Below are positions 41,242-50,826 of a DNA stretch of 64,000 bases, piece by piece. The notes under the pieces were generated by a model. The model was given only the letters and a program-made list of their open reading frames with translations, had not been told where the DNA came from and ran no database searches. This DNA comes from Daphnia carinata. Lineage: Eukaryota; Arthropoda; Branchiopoda; Diplostraca; Daphniidae. The first letter of the stretch is position 1. Each line of letters begins with the position of its first letter. The stretch is taken from NCBI RefSeq assembly GCF_022539665.2, contig NC_081335.1:9150449-9214448 (forward strand), given 5' to 3'. Position numbers and translations under genes: made by a program.

Positions 41242-41530
41242 GCCTGGCGCAGATCTGTTCGGGAATCTAGCGGGTTGGTAAGAATTATTTGTGTTATTAG
41301 GGCGATAACTGGGAGGCCTCCAGTTCCTATCTTGATTAACATTATTTGGCTGAAATGAAACTTGTTTCCTGTAAGGAACGCCTGGTGGAGTAGAAGAATA
41401 ATCTTTCTTATCCTGTTGGAGTTGTTTTACAGCCTGTGTGAGTTCGTGAAGAATATCCTTAATCTCATCTTTCTCTGGCTTTGGATTATCCTCTTGCTTA
41501 TGGCTATAGCGGATATTAGCGATAGCATGG

Positions 41531-43249
41531 TTACATTTCCTTCTGATCGATCAACATTTGCTTAAGTTCTTTTAATTCTGAATCTTTCGTGCCAAAGGAT
41601 TCGTCAATTGCCCTAACAAATTCATGCTTCTCGTTGTCCGTTTCTAGAGCCTCCAACCGAACGGCATAAACGCGTGTTGCTGCTACGAGTTCGTGAAAAT
41701 CTTTGGATTCCTTATATCGGACCTTAGTTTGCAGCTTGGAATCTAATCCCTCAATAAATTTTTGCATGAGGATGACTGCGAAAGATTTTTCCCTATAGCC
41801 ATCAGGGTACGCCCTTTTAAACATTTCTTGTAAACGAAGAGCATAATGTACTATCTTTTCTCCAGGTTTATGTTTGGCTTTATTGAACTTCCTAATGTAG
41901 ACATCAACATTTTCATCCCCGTGGAAGTGATTGAGCAAAGCTTCTTTAACGGAATCATAATCGTATGGATGTTTCCTGATTATGGGTTGTATGACTGAAA
42001 AAGTTTTATCTGTTAATTTAGCACGCAGCATCTGAATAATTTTTCCTTCAGACCATCCTGCCCCATCAACTATGCTCTCAAAAGATTCTAACCAACAGTC
42101 AAAATGAGAAATTGGGCTACCGGAAAAAGGAGGAAGTAATTGTAATCGTGAAAAGGTTTGCTGGTTGTTTTGCAAATCGTTTAAATCGTTAACTGTAGCT
42201 TCCCTGGTAGGCGAATAAGAGTAAGCCATATTGTTGGTAAAAAAAGTTATAGGGGAGTTCGGAGCTCTGCGATGGTGAGACTGCGCGGTGCCCGGAATGC
42301 GGTTCGAAACTGGCCGGGATTCGCCAATATTGTTGTCGGTCAGTTGTATCAACGGTTTTGGAATCGTAGTCGTTCTGTCTGGCGCTTGTTTATTTGCTGT
42401 GATGATGTCGGACAAGTTGGGGTGGTCTCCAGCTTCTCCTGGGTTTCCTAAATGGACGATAGCAACTGTTTCAATTGTTTGGCAGTCTGGGTGAGGACGT
42501 CTTTGATGATGGTCGATAGCTGCTTGTGGCACGGTCTTGCCGCTCTCCGGAAGTGGGTCAATCTGTCTCCGAGCAGTATCAGTTCGGGTAACAGTGATTC
42601 CAAGCTGGTGATTGATTGTAGTTTCCTTCGGAACGAGAGTAGGTTTAGTATGGCCGTGAGAACAGTCAGCTGGAAGTCCAACAAGGTTTTCTCCAGGTGG
42701 ATCGAGAATTCGAATGTTTCCAGGATGAGAAACTCGTATCGCCTCTCCTCCTCGCTGACTTGCATCGTCGCCCTCGGCACAAAGCCGAATAGGGTCGTGT
42801 CCTTCGCTGGTACGAGCGTCTGCAGTTCCTCTATGCAGCACGTTTGTCCTAACAGGAACGTCGTAAACTGCCTCGCATACGTCGTAAAGGACGTCCTCAA
42901 CTCGGACGCTTGTTGATCCGCCTTCCGCGTCGTCCGCTTTATCCGCCCGCTGGCCCTCACTTCTTGAATCGCAGCTAAGTATTTCAGGAATATCGTTGGC
43001 GTCTCCACGTCCGTCAGCAACTGCGGTTTGCCCAGGGGGCGGTCCCTCATCCCGAAATCGTTCAGTAGCCAGTTCAGCTGGTTCCAAATTTTCGGGTCGT
43101 GCGACTGGAAGTCCAACACCCTCTCCTTCAGGCACCTGAGTGCTAATAACAGGGATGGAATCGGACTCGACGGCGTCGGAAATACTTTGGATGGATTGCT
43201 CTGAATTTTGGTATAGGTGATGGAGACTCAAGTTGAGGTGATCGTCCAT
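41531..43249 (-). CDS. E2 gag, 572-residue frame
   Basis: This is the longest gag frame of family E. It starts MDDHLNLSLHHLYQ and includes DVLYDVCEAVYDVP. After a low-complexity linker comes the capsid (SFSRL-like QTFSRLQLLPPFSGSP, DCWLESFESIVDGAG, KFNKAKHKPGEKIVHYALRL). It stops at TAA 41531 after a KELKQML helix, before the knuckles. In its first half the alternative frame at 43119-42448 is also open. Confidence 0.75.
   Translation of the reverse strand: MDDHLNLSLHHLYQNSEQSIQSISDAVESDSIPVISTQVPEGEGVGLPVARPENLEPAELATERFRDEGPPPGQTAVADGRGDANDIPEILSCDSRSEGQRADKADDAEGGSTSVRVEDVLYDVCEAVYDVPVRTNVLHRGTADARTSEGHDPIRLCAEGDDASQRGGEAIRVSHPGNIRILDPPGENLVGLPADCSHGHTKPTLVPKETTINHQLGITVTRTDTARRQIDPLPESGKTVPQAAIDHHQRRPHPDCQTIETVAIVHLGNPGEAGDHPNLSDIITANKQAPDRTTTIPKPLIQLTDNNIGESRPVSNRIPGTAQSHHRRAPNSPITFFTNNMAYSYSPTREATVNDLNDLQNNQQTFSRLQLLPPFSGSPISHFDCWLESFESIVDGAGWSEGKIIQMLRAKLTDKTFSVIQPIIRKHPYDYDSVKEALLNHFHGDENVDVYIRKFNKAKHKPGEKIVHYALRLQEMFKRAYPDGYREKSFAVILMQKFIEGLDSKLQTKVRYKESKDFHELVAATRVYAVRLEALETDNEKHEFVRAIDESFGTKDSELKELKQMLIDQKEM
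42448..43119 (-). CDS. E2 overlapping helical frame
   Basis: This 223-residue frame in another phase of the gag region is leucine-rich and helical (WNQLNWLLNDFGMRDRP, FTTYARQFTTFLLGQTCCIEELQ, LLPELILLGDRLTHF). The same frame is conserved in E1 (8410-7617) despite that copy's decay. Its amino-acid composition is more like a folded protein than that of the overlapping linker. It may be a separate gag product or the original N-terminal domain. Confidence 0.55.
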   Translation of the reverse strand: MLDFQSHDPKIWNQLNWLLNDFGMRDRPLGKPQLLTDVETPTIFLKYLAAIQEVRASGRIKRTTRKADQQASELRTSFTTYARQFTTFLLGQTCCIEELQTLVPAKDTTLFGFVPRATMQVSEEERRYEFLILETFEFSIHLEKTLLDFQLTVLTAILNLLSFRRKLQSITSLESLLPELILLGDRLTHFRRAARPCHKQLSTIIKDVLTQTAKQLKQLLSSI

Positions 43250-43820
43250 TCACTGGGCTTTTCTTTTGGAAGAAACTTAAAAGAGTACTCGAGAGAAGAC
43301 TAGCCTTTGATTCGCCTTTCGTAGGAGATTTTGGAGGAGAAGGACGAGAAAGAAGCATAAACCGATCGTGGATGTTGCGTGGCTGCAGCAGTAGATTTAG
43401 CACGCGTACCAGCTTTTTTAGTGGCGGGTTTAACAAACGGAGCCACTTCCTCATAAGCAGGATTCGATCGTAGTTTACTTAACTGAGTATTATCTGTCTG
43501 CACTTTAGGTTTCAAAACGGGAGAAACAGATTTCTTAACAGCTTCATTTTCTGCTTCTGACGCTTTACAGCCATGAACTTTGTCTAACGTGGACGAAGGG
43601 CGATCTGATAGTTTCTCAAAATCAATTAACTTAGCAACCGTTTCGTCGGATATTTGTACCACTGGCGTGGGGAACAAGGGGGGTGCTTACAGGTGTGCGA
43701 AGTATCTTAGGCCCGGCATAAATAACATCATCCGTCATTGTGGTCGAGTTCGAGAAACCGCCGCCACCATAATGTAAAGCATCTTCCCGTGTTGGAAGAC
43801 GGACTTTACGGAATTAAGAC
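43143..43820 (-). pseudogene. E2 gag N-terminal region
   Basis: LPTREDALHYGGGGF near 43800-43760, then frames 43677-43300 and 43454-43143 (ETVAKLIDFEKLS, SNPAYEEVAPFVKPATKKAG, KKSPVNGRSPQLESPSP) form the start of gag after the leader. Small indels divide it. It is basic and low in complexity. Confidence 0.6.
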
Positions 43821-43833
43821 AATAAAAATATAT

Positions 43834-44507
43834 TGAACTCAGAGGCGTTTTACCCACAATGACGTATGTGTTTATTGTAAGCTAAGAAATAAGAATTAAA
43901 AAGACAAGAGAGCAAAACAAAAGAAGAAACATTCGGGAAAACAAGCTAAAAGAGGGAACAATTAAACAGGGTCTTACCGTGAACTCACGAGTGAAAGAAT
44001 GGAAGATAAACGACACAAAGCGAACTTGGAATTTAGCTTCCACACGAGCGGTACACAACAAGAGTTCAGATACGCAAGAATTGACAATCAATGTCCGGAG
44101 AAGCTCGGGACGAGAACGAGTTTTTACTCAAAGGTTTAGTTAAGGAAACATTAAGTAAGGCACAATACTACTCAATAAAGCGAGGAAGATTGACTTAAGG
44201 CAACTACCTGGCACGGCTGCAACTACTTGTCTAATTTCCGTCAACTGCTAGGTTCATCACGAAACTTTGCATATTGCAAAAGTGGCGTGATTGGGCGGAG
44301 CTTGTGCATTTACGTGACAGCCAATTAAAAGATGCCGTTCGACGTGGCGTGATGTTGAGGGCGTATCGTCTGCGTGAGTCAGCTGCAGGTGTTCATTTGG
44401 GTCAGCTACACTGCGTATATGGTGTTGCAATTGCCATGTCCAGACTTGAGTTTACTACTGAAGCAAAAGTGAGAAAAAGTTAAAGTATTATATTCGGCTT
44501 CGTTACA
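43834..44507 (-). repeat. E2 5' LTR
   Basis: The 674-bp LTR starts TGTAACGAAG at 44507 on the minus strand and ends GAGTTCA at 43834. It is homologous to 50077-50791. The leader ATTGTCTTAATTCCGTAAAG follows, but no clear TGG primer site is visible directly at the LTR edge. Confidence 0.85.
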
Positions 44508-45506
44508 ATAGTAAATTTATAAATGTTTAACGTGGTATAAAACAAAGTATTGGAAATACCGTACTCTCTTCATTCTTTTAACAAGTTGTTGAACCATTCG
44601 TTTTTTCTTTTGTACATTCCAGAATAGAACGGCAGCGGTTATGTGGTCCCTGCGGTATAAGTATAACAGTAAGAGCAATTCTATTTGTCATTGTCGGTTA
44701 CATTTAGTATATGGTTACTTGCTCTTCCAATATGTTTCGTCACGCTGCCATATCTTGACATTTTAGAGAATACTTTGTTCCTGCTCTTCTCCAAGTGTCA
44801 ACATCCAGTGTCTAACCCAGAGAGTCTGAAATTGAAGCTTTCTTTTAAAACGTAATTTATTTAACAAAATCTAATCATTCACCTGGCAGAACCATACGTG
44901 CATCTTTGTATGCATTCTTCCAAGAAATGGCTTCATATCTTCAATCGTTGACGTAAATTCAGGGAAGAGTACCGCAACTTTTTGGGCCCACTTCCAATAA
45001 CGACATATAACATCGCCACTAAGGAAAGAGCATTTTTTTCTCGTAGATCAATATCCATATAATGTGTGTGACGAAAAGTTTCTTGCTTGATGCATATCAA
45101 CTGCCTCAATAATGCCGTGGCTGCTTGTTTGCATCATAATTCCAGTATCATCCTATTTCTTATTTCCTGCATGGGATCTGACTGCCTTGAAAATTGAATC
45201 ACCACAAATTTCATTTGATTTACTCTAAAAAAAAAAACAAAGAAAAAAAATTGTATGCTGGTAAAAAAAATCTTTTTTAAAAGTTTAGCGGGAAGGACGA
45301 GAAAAGAAACGTTTTAAAAGTTTCCTGCGGAAAAAGTTTTTGCCGTGAAAGGCCACACACAGTGTTCAAATTTCCCAAGTTCTCTAAGGACGGTATGGAT
45401 AGTGCCTAAAGAAAAAAAGAATGAGATAGACTACGACAGGAGAAAAAATGCAGTTGGCGGAAACAAATTGTATATGGCCTAATTATACGCCAGGTGTAAT
45501 ATAATT
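44508..45506. other. AT-rich stretch without visible genes
   Basis: I find no frame over about 60 codons with protein-like composition and no repeat ends. The part at 45290-45400 (GGACGAGAAAAGAAACGTTTTAAAAG...GGAAAAAG) resembles 53330-53430, so at least that piece is dispersed repeat DNA. Confidence 0.55.
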
Positions 45507-45595
45507 ACTAATAGCCCTATGGTAGCGCTCTCAGCTGTGATGCCAAAGGTCTGAGGTTGAATTCCCAGTATGACTAGTTAACTCATTATTAACGA
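45507..45595 (+). mobile_element. tRNA-related SINE copy e
   Basis: TAATAGCCCTATGGTAGCGCTC is an A-box-like start, and GAGGTTGAATTCCCAGTATGACTAG holds a B-box-like word. It shares its end with 19323-19400. The cloverleaf is not intact. Confidence 0.55.
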
Positions 45596-45877
45596 AGGAG
45601 CTAATATAGCAATTGACATGAAAGCGTTGAATATAGATTCAGCAAATATATATATGATATGATGAAACAAAGCGACGCGAAAGTTAGTTTTTTTCCATAA
45701 GTCTAACGTAGGGAGAAAGAAAGGGAATGGAAAGAAGAGGCAGAGGAAAAGAATGTGATATATGAGAAGAAGTGGCTGTATCCCTCTAGTTTGTGGAACA
45801 AGTTCATTTTTCCCAGACATGTTGCGTTGGAAATGGGACATGTTACTTGCCTATCGGCAAAACGTAGAGGCAACAAT

Positions 45878-46740
45878 TGCAATAATCAAGTCCCAGTCAC
45901 GTCTGACGCAACTGGGAGATTAGAACACACACTCACAATACTGCAACGGTCAGGTTGATTTTTTAATTTAATATTCTGGCCAGCATTTGGTGCGTGGTAC
46001 ATACTCAGGTTTGTTAAGATCCGTCAGCCAGTCACGTTGGCTGCACGGATATGAAAAGAACAACGGCAGAAAGTTAAGAAGGATAGGGGTGTGAGGATAC
46101 TTACATGGGAGCCATGGCATTAGGGGGACGGAGATGTTGCACGTGGCGTCGGTCGAACGGAGCGCGGCGTCGGAAAATACAGCGGTGGCGTCGGGTAGAA
46201 CGGAGGGCGGCGTCGGAAGCCCGGCAGCGGCGTCGGGGAGCACGGAGGACTGCACCGGGAAGAGTGGGAGCAGCGTCCCGGCTGGGTACTCGTAGCGGTA
46301 GAGAAAGGAACACGGTGGAAGTGCGTTGGGTCACAGTGTATTCTTTCTCACAGTCAGGATTAAACGACACTTAACAAAAGGCAAGCTACACACACGAACG
46401 TGGCTAAAACGCTGCTACGCCGGCTACGCGGCTACGCGGATGGCGATGAGCGAGAAGACTAAAAAAGGCAGAACTTAGGCGTGTGTTTTATACCACGCTT
46501 TGGCTTGGGGATGCTAAAGTTAGCGTGGGGACGCTAAAGTTAGCGTGGGTTAATAAAACAGAAAAGAGTGTGGGGGGTCAAGGTCAACTGATAAGGTTGG
46601 TGTCGTTGACACCTCGGTCAAGCGGAAAAAGGTAATAAAAGGGAAATTCGAGTAAAAGGAGGTCAACGAGGGTGAAACAAAACAACATATACAATATGCG
46701 AAACACTTAACTAACCTATTTTTAACTTTAAGTCCTTACA
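45878..46740 (-). mobile_element. Isolated family C LTR
   Basis: The 863-bp LTR (minus: TGTAAGGACT at 46740 to GATTATTGCA at 45878) has the same TATA box and GGCGTCGG-type variable region as the C1 LTRs. No gag or pol adjoins. Flanks CAAT and ATAT do not match, so a clean solo-LTR origin with target duplication is not supported. Confidence 0.85.
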
Positions 46741-47211
46741 ATATGCGCGTAGAAAAATGGGGCGGATAGCGTCTACGAAAAAAAGGGAAAGGCAAAAACT
46801 CGGCCTAGAGCGAGAGAAAGAAGAAGAAGAAGGGGAAATGAAAAATTCAAGAATGCGTTTACGGCAGCTTATGCCATTTACGTGAAGGTAGTCCTGTCGC
46901 GAATAGCGCGTGGCGATTCTACAGGCAAAACTTGCGTTTGTTTTTATTTTAAGGATGTATTGTTTTTATTCATGAGGTTTTACAACCTTTATTGACTTTT
47001 ACTGAGGTCCCCTAATCAGTTTTATGTTTATCCAAAAAAGAAAAAGGAACCATCCTGCTTCGGCTTATTTATTACTTATGGGTAACATGAAAGGAAACTT
47101 GTTGCAGGGAAGGGGTAAGTGCTACATGACATAAACGAAAAAAAAAAATTTTGTTTGGTTTTTGAACATGGTGGCGGATGGCGGGATTCGTGGCAATGGA
47201 GACACAGATCG
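46741..47211. other. Purine-rich and AT-rich flank
   Basis: 46745-46830 is A/G-rich, like 26110-26400. The rest shows no gene. It precedes small-gene copy d on its 3' side. Confidence 0.55.
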
Positions 47212-47687
47212 TCATCCCAACCAACTTTCGGCTGACAATTCGAAAAGCGGCGGATGCCGATTTGCAGGATCCAAATCTAGGATCTCCTTGAATCGATCTG
47301 TCGCCCGACGCCATTTTCCTAGTTCGATGAGTCGGACCACTTGCTGAGTAAGCAAATGGGTCAGCTCATCTAGCTCCAACTGATGTCGCCGGATCCGTCT
47401 CCGGAAGGATTCCGCCAGGCTAGTCTCTGCTTCGAGGCGGATGCTGATGCTTCCTGGGTGGACTCGATTGGGGGCCGGAATCGATCCGTTGTTCCTCTGG
47501 TGAAACGACGGCGTCAATTTGTTGCTGCGAAAGATGACACGCCCGTTTTGCGGCGGGTACTCCAGAACGGTTGTCGTTGTCTTCGGCCATGTTGTGTAGA
47601 GAAGAATCCTTTATTTGGGAACGTCTCTTGGCTCTGTATAGTGGCGAATGTTGGTTGCGAGTAGATGCATCCTGACTTATAAAGTCA
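47212..47687 (-). pseudogene. Small-protein family copy d with palindromic TATA promoter
   Basis: ATG 47590 (minus) starts MAEDNDNRSGVPAAKRACHL, and that frame stops after about 57 codons. Another frame (47517-47212) continues the homology with LTQQVVRLIELGKWRRATDRFKEILDLDPANRHPPLF and ends ELSAESWLG. One frameshift near 47500 therefore separates the conserved N- and C-terminal parts. TGACTTTATAAGTCA at 47673-47687 is the counterpart of the TATA palindrome of copy b, 83 nt upstream of the ATG. Confidence 0.5.
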
Positions 47688-47988
47688 AGTAGTCCTTACT
47701 GGTTGTTCACACCCGTTTTGAGTTTGGTTTTCAAAATCTTCACTATTTCTCGTGTGCCAGTTCAATTGTTCCTCCATGTCTCCAATTTCGCTTTTTTGTC
47801 GTGGGAAAAGGCAGTGATTGGGTTTTCACTGTTCGATCGTGGCTCGTTCCTTTCTGCCAATTTGGTTGGATATTTAGATTATTTTAATTTCGTTAAGGGT
47901 AATAGAGAAATAAAAAAAGTGAAAGAAGACAACAGTACAGGTAAGGTTAGTTATACATGGTTTTAATGCTGTTATGGCGTATAAGTAT

Positions 47989-48412
47989 TGTGATGGGTAC
48001 TTTGTTGTTACTCGATTGTTCTACACAAATGACTCTACTGCGCTGCGAGTTGCACTAGGTGTATTGAATCCGTCACGTACTACACTCCAAAAACAACTGT
48101 CCGCAGAGAGCCCCATATCATTCGTAGGCTCTCCTATTTAAAGTGAATGGTCACCACCCGCCATGGATTACGCGGGAAGTAGAAAAAAGATGGTCACGTA
48201 GATAACCTCTACGTAACCGTTTGATTGTAATGCGTATAGAAAGGGGATAGCTGTTCCGGTATGATGGTTAAGTAGAAAACTCTAATTGACCTTACGGAAG
48301 TGAAAGCGGAGAAAAGGGTTGGAGGCTGATGCACGAGGCGTCCTTAACATGTGGATGTCCTCGTACTTCACGTGTCAATCGTTAACACGGGAATGTCCTC
48401 AGAATCCACGTG
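47989..48412 (+). mobile_element. Family D LTR-like copy
   Basis: It starts TGTGATGG and matches the solo LTR at 30996-31407 through CTCCTATTTAAA, GGTCACGTAGATAACCTCTACG and AATCCACGTG. It then diverges near 48410 instead of ending GTGACA. The boundary on the right is therefore uncertain. Confidence 0.7.
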
Positions 48413-48640
48413 GAAGGTCCCCCTCCTTTGAAGGCGATCGCCCCCGATTGTCATAGTATATAAAGATTACAGAGATAAGCAGTAAGGGGAGAGAGAAAAA
48501 AAATTATCATTTGTTGTCTTGATCTTCAAAGGTCCGTGTCTGGTGCCCGATTGAGACGTTCTTCAGCGGCCGCTTCTCGTAGTGTATAATCCGTTGTCTT
48601 CTACAACCGCATACCATCCTTGATGTGAGCATCTAAACGT
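48413..48640. other. Unassigned retroelement-like leader with TATA box
   Basis: CATAGTATATAAAGATTACAG (about 48451-48471) is a good plus-strand TATA box, followed by an A/G-rich stretch. It may belong to a different LTR. TGGTGCCCGATTGAGAC near 48541 looks like a primer site, but no CA-ending LTR precedes it. Confidence 0.35.
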
Positions 48641-48985
48641 TGTACAAGCCGTACAGTGAATGTTTGACCGTCTCGTTTAACTGTTGGAGCACACTTGTGA
48701 TTTCCGGTGTTCTTGTCGGTGGGGTTATATTCTTGATTGCGTGTGCATCTTTTGGATCCTTTGATACGGCCAATAACGATTGCGCCAAAACTTTCTGATT
48801 CGCGAGGAACGTGGCCTCTGCGTGTAGCTTGGCAAGCTCCAGAAAGTCAGCCGTGGATACCAGCTTATTCGGGTAAATCTATTGTAGCAAAGATGGTTTT
48901 AGTCCTCTATATAAATGTTCCAACTGGTGTTCCTGCGACATTGACGGATTCACCAAACTACACATGTTGATCACGTCGTAGAAGT
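48640..48985 (-). pseudogene. Gag capsid fragment, minus strand
   Basis: Minus-strand translation reads YFYDVINMCSLVNPSM, LYRGLKPSLLQ, stop, KLVSTADFLELAKLHAEATFLANQ. This matches the C-terminal capsid of family A gag (YFYDVIDLCRKVDPGM, LFRGLKPTLLEK, LKLHSEASELANR). It is an orphan fragment and abuts a plus-strand gag at about 48990. Confidence 0.8.
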
Positions 48986-49004
48986 ACGACACTACATTTT
49001 CTCT

Positions 49005-49995
49005 TTTTTCGGGGAGTCACACCGTTCGCTTCGATCGTTGGATTAAACTTTTCGACAACGTTGTCGATATGTCCAACTGGGACAATTCCGAAATAATTAG
49101 CACGCTGTCAACTAAAATGTCAGGCAAAGCTTACGACTTATTGCAGAATATCTTGGAATCCAGCGATACTTACGAGTACGAAGATATAAAAAACTTTTCC
49201 AAGAAAATTACCACGGTTCCGAAGACATCGACTTTTACCAAAGCCAGTTCGACGAAATTCAACGGAAACTAAACGAAAATATTTTAAATAAAGCCTATAG
49301 ATTAAAAACTCTATAAATGGGCTTATCCCTATAATTACCAAGAAACGCGAGAAGAACAAACAACTCAATTAAGACTACTTCGGCAAAAATTTCTGCAAGG
49401 TTTCGACCTGAATTGCAAAACATTGTAAGACACAAAATGGTGTCCAGCTTTGAAGAATTGGTGTACATCACACGGAAATACGCCGAACGCGTCCAGTCGG
49501 ACACAATAGAAAAGGACAAACGAATATTTGTCAGTGACTAATACACAAAACGATACAGCGTTATTACAAGCAATCGAAAAACAAAGTGACCACATTAACT
49601 CAATCGCCTTCTGCCTGAAGACAGCCACCACGGAGCCCACTCGACAAGAAACAAACACGTCTCCTGATTTAATCAACAAAATCGATCGCCTAACGGATGT
49701 CATTACAAATCTCGGCAACCTCATGCGAACAAACTTCCGCCAAGAGAAGGGAATCCGCCAACCAATAAGAAGCAACTCCAATTATTCCCCAAACCAATCA
49801 AAGCAAGTCAGTTTTTCAAACCCCGCCCCGTGCAACACTTTCACTCGCCAAGGCCAAAAAAGCGGATTCCGTCAGCCATTCACAAACGCCTTCGGCCAAG
49901 GCGACGAAAATATCTCAGGTCAGCAACCTCCCCAACAAAGCAGGTCAATGCAAAACGCCGTAGGGTGCTCCAATTGCGGTCTCACTAACCATAGT
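49005..49995 (+). pseudogene. Gag fragment of another Ty3/gypsy element, plus strand
   Basis: Successive frames read FDRWIKLFDNVVDMSNWDN, STLSTKMSGKAYDLLQNIL, YKWAYPYNYQ-like and LLRQKFLQGF, then a Q/N-rich region and the start of a zinc knuckle, CSNCGLTNHSVKH. The knuckle is cut at about 49990, where sequence of opposite-strand family E leader begins. Frameshifts lie near 49200 and 49320, and a stop is at 49540. It is not the same family as A, C or E. Confidence 0.75.
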
Positions 49996-50076
49996 GTAAA
50001 GCATTCTTCTTGTGGAAAGAATTACTTTACTTTATTAAGGCAAGAAATGATAATAAATAGTAATAATAATAATAAA

Positions 50077-50791
50077 TGAACTCGGGAGGCGTTACCACAA
50101 TGTCGAATATATTTTATTCTAATAGGCCAAATTAATAACAAAGGAATACACAGTTATAGGGCATAAATGGGAAACGGGAATAGAAAATGGAGTTATGCGA
50201 ATTCAGTCTTACTGTCACCGCTGTGGCGAGGATGAAAATGAAGATGACAAATCGTTGTGGGAAAGATATAGGCTACGGGCTCGTCAGTCGCACAAGAAGC
50301 GATGAGAAGCACTTATATTAGTTACTGTATTAAACACAAATTGTACTCACAATAATTGATGAATTGGACAACACATGTGGATAAGATAACACTAGAACTG
50401 GAACTTGAACAAGAACAGGAACTAGAATAAGAGCGAGGAGGAACTAGAACTAACATTTGGGAACAAAAGGGCATCCTTTTATAGATCTTACATGTTTGAG
50501 GGAAACATAGCATTTCCGACAGATGAGCTCCGGATGTCGCACGCAGCAGCATTTCGTATTCACGGAAATACACGGCGCGATGTCCTACGCATGAAGATTC
50601 ATCCAATCAGTAATAAGTAGGACACAAGGTATAATATAAAAATAGAATTCAACAAAAGGGCAACAACACTCGAATTATAATATTTATAAGGCATAGTTTA
50701 AAATAAGGGCAACGGATAATTATATTAATAAGACAAACAATCAAGGCACAATATAATTCAATAAAGATTGTATTTTCATGACTTCGTTACA
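50077..50791 (-). mobile_element. Family E LTR
   Basis: The 715-bp LTR (minus: TGTAACGAAG at 50791, GAGTTCA at 50077) is homologous to 43834-44507. On one side it has the env gene, hairpin and purine tract of an E element, so there it acts as a 3' LTR. On the other side, 49990-50076 matches the E leader and the start of gag (AATGCTTTACACTATGG). It is thus an LTR shared by two element remnants. Confidence 0.85.
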
Positions 50792-50826
50792 TCACTCCCG
50801 GTGGTGCGAGATTACGTCCCGTAATC
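50792..50826 (-). promoter_or_regulatory. Family E pre-LTR hairpin and purine tract
   Basis: On the minus strand GATTACG-GGA-CGTAATC (50826-50810) forms a perfect 7-bp stem. The LTR starts after 18 nt ending ACCGGGAGTGA. The TGA stop of the env frame overlaps the first bases of the stem. Compared with C1, the G-C pair at stem position 5 is an A-T pair, a compensatory change. Confidence 0.85.

Larger units (their letters stand above)
38376..44507 (-). mobile_element. Ty3/gypsy retrotransposon E2 (copy 2 of family E)
   Basis: It is colinear with E1 (3600-9135) and keeps the full 5' LTR (44507-43834). The 3' part is cut inside integrase at about 38376. Gag is less broken than in E1 (one 572-residue frame). 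RT has lost about 37 bp near 39430. Confidence 0.92.

Noticed and set aside
45878-46740. Solo LTR with target duplication
   Set aside because: The flanking tetranucleotides (CAAT, ATAT) do not match, so only an isolated LTR is claimed.
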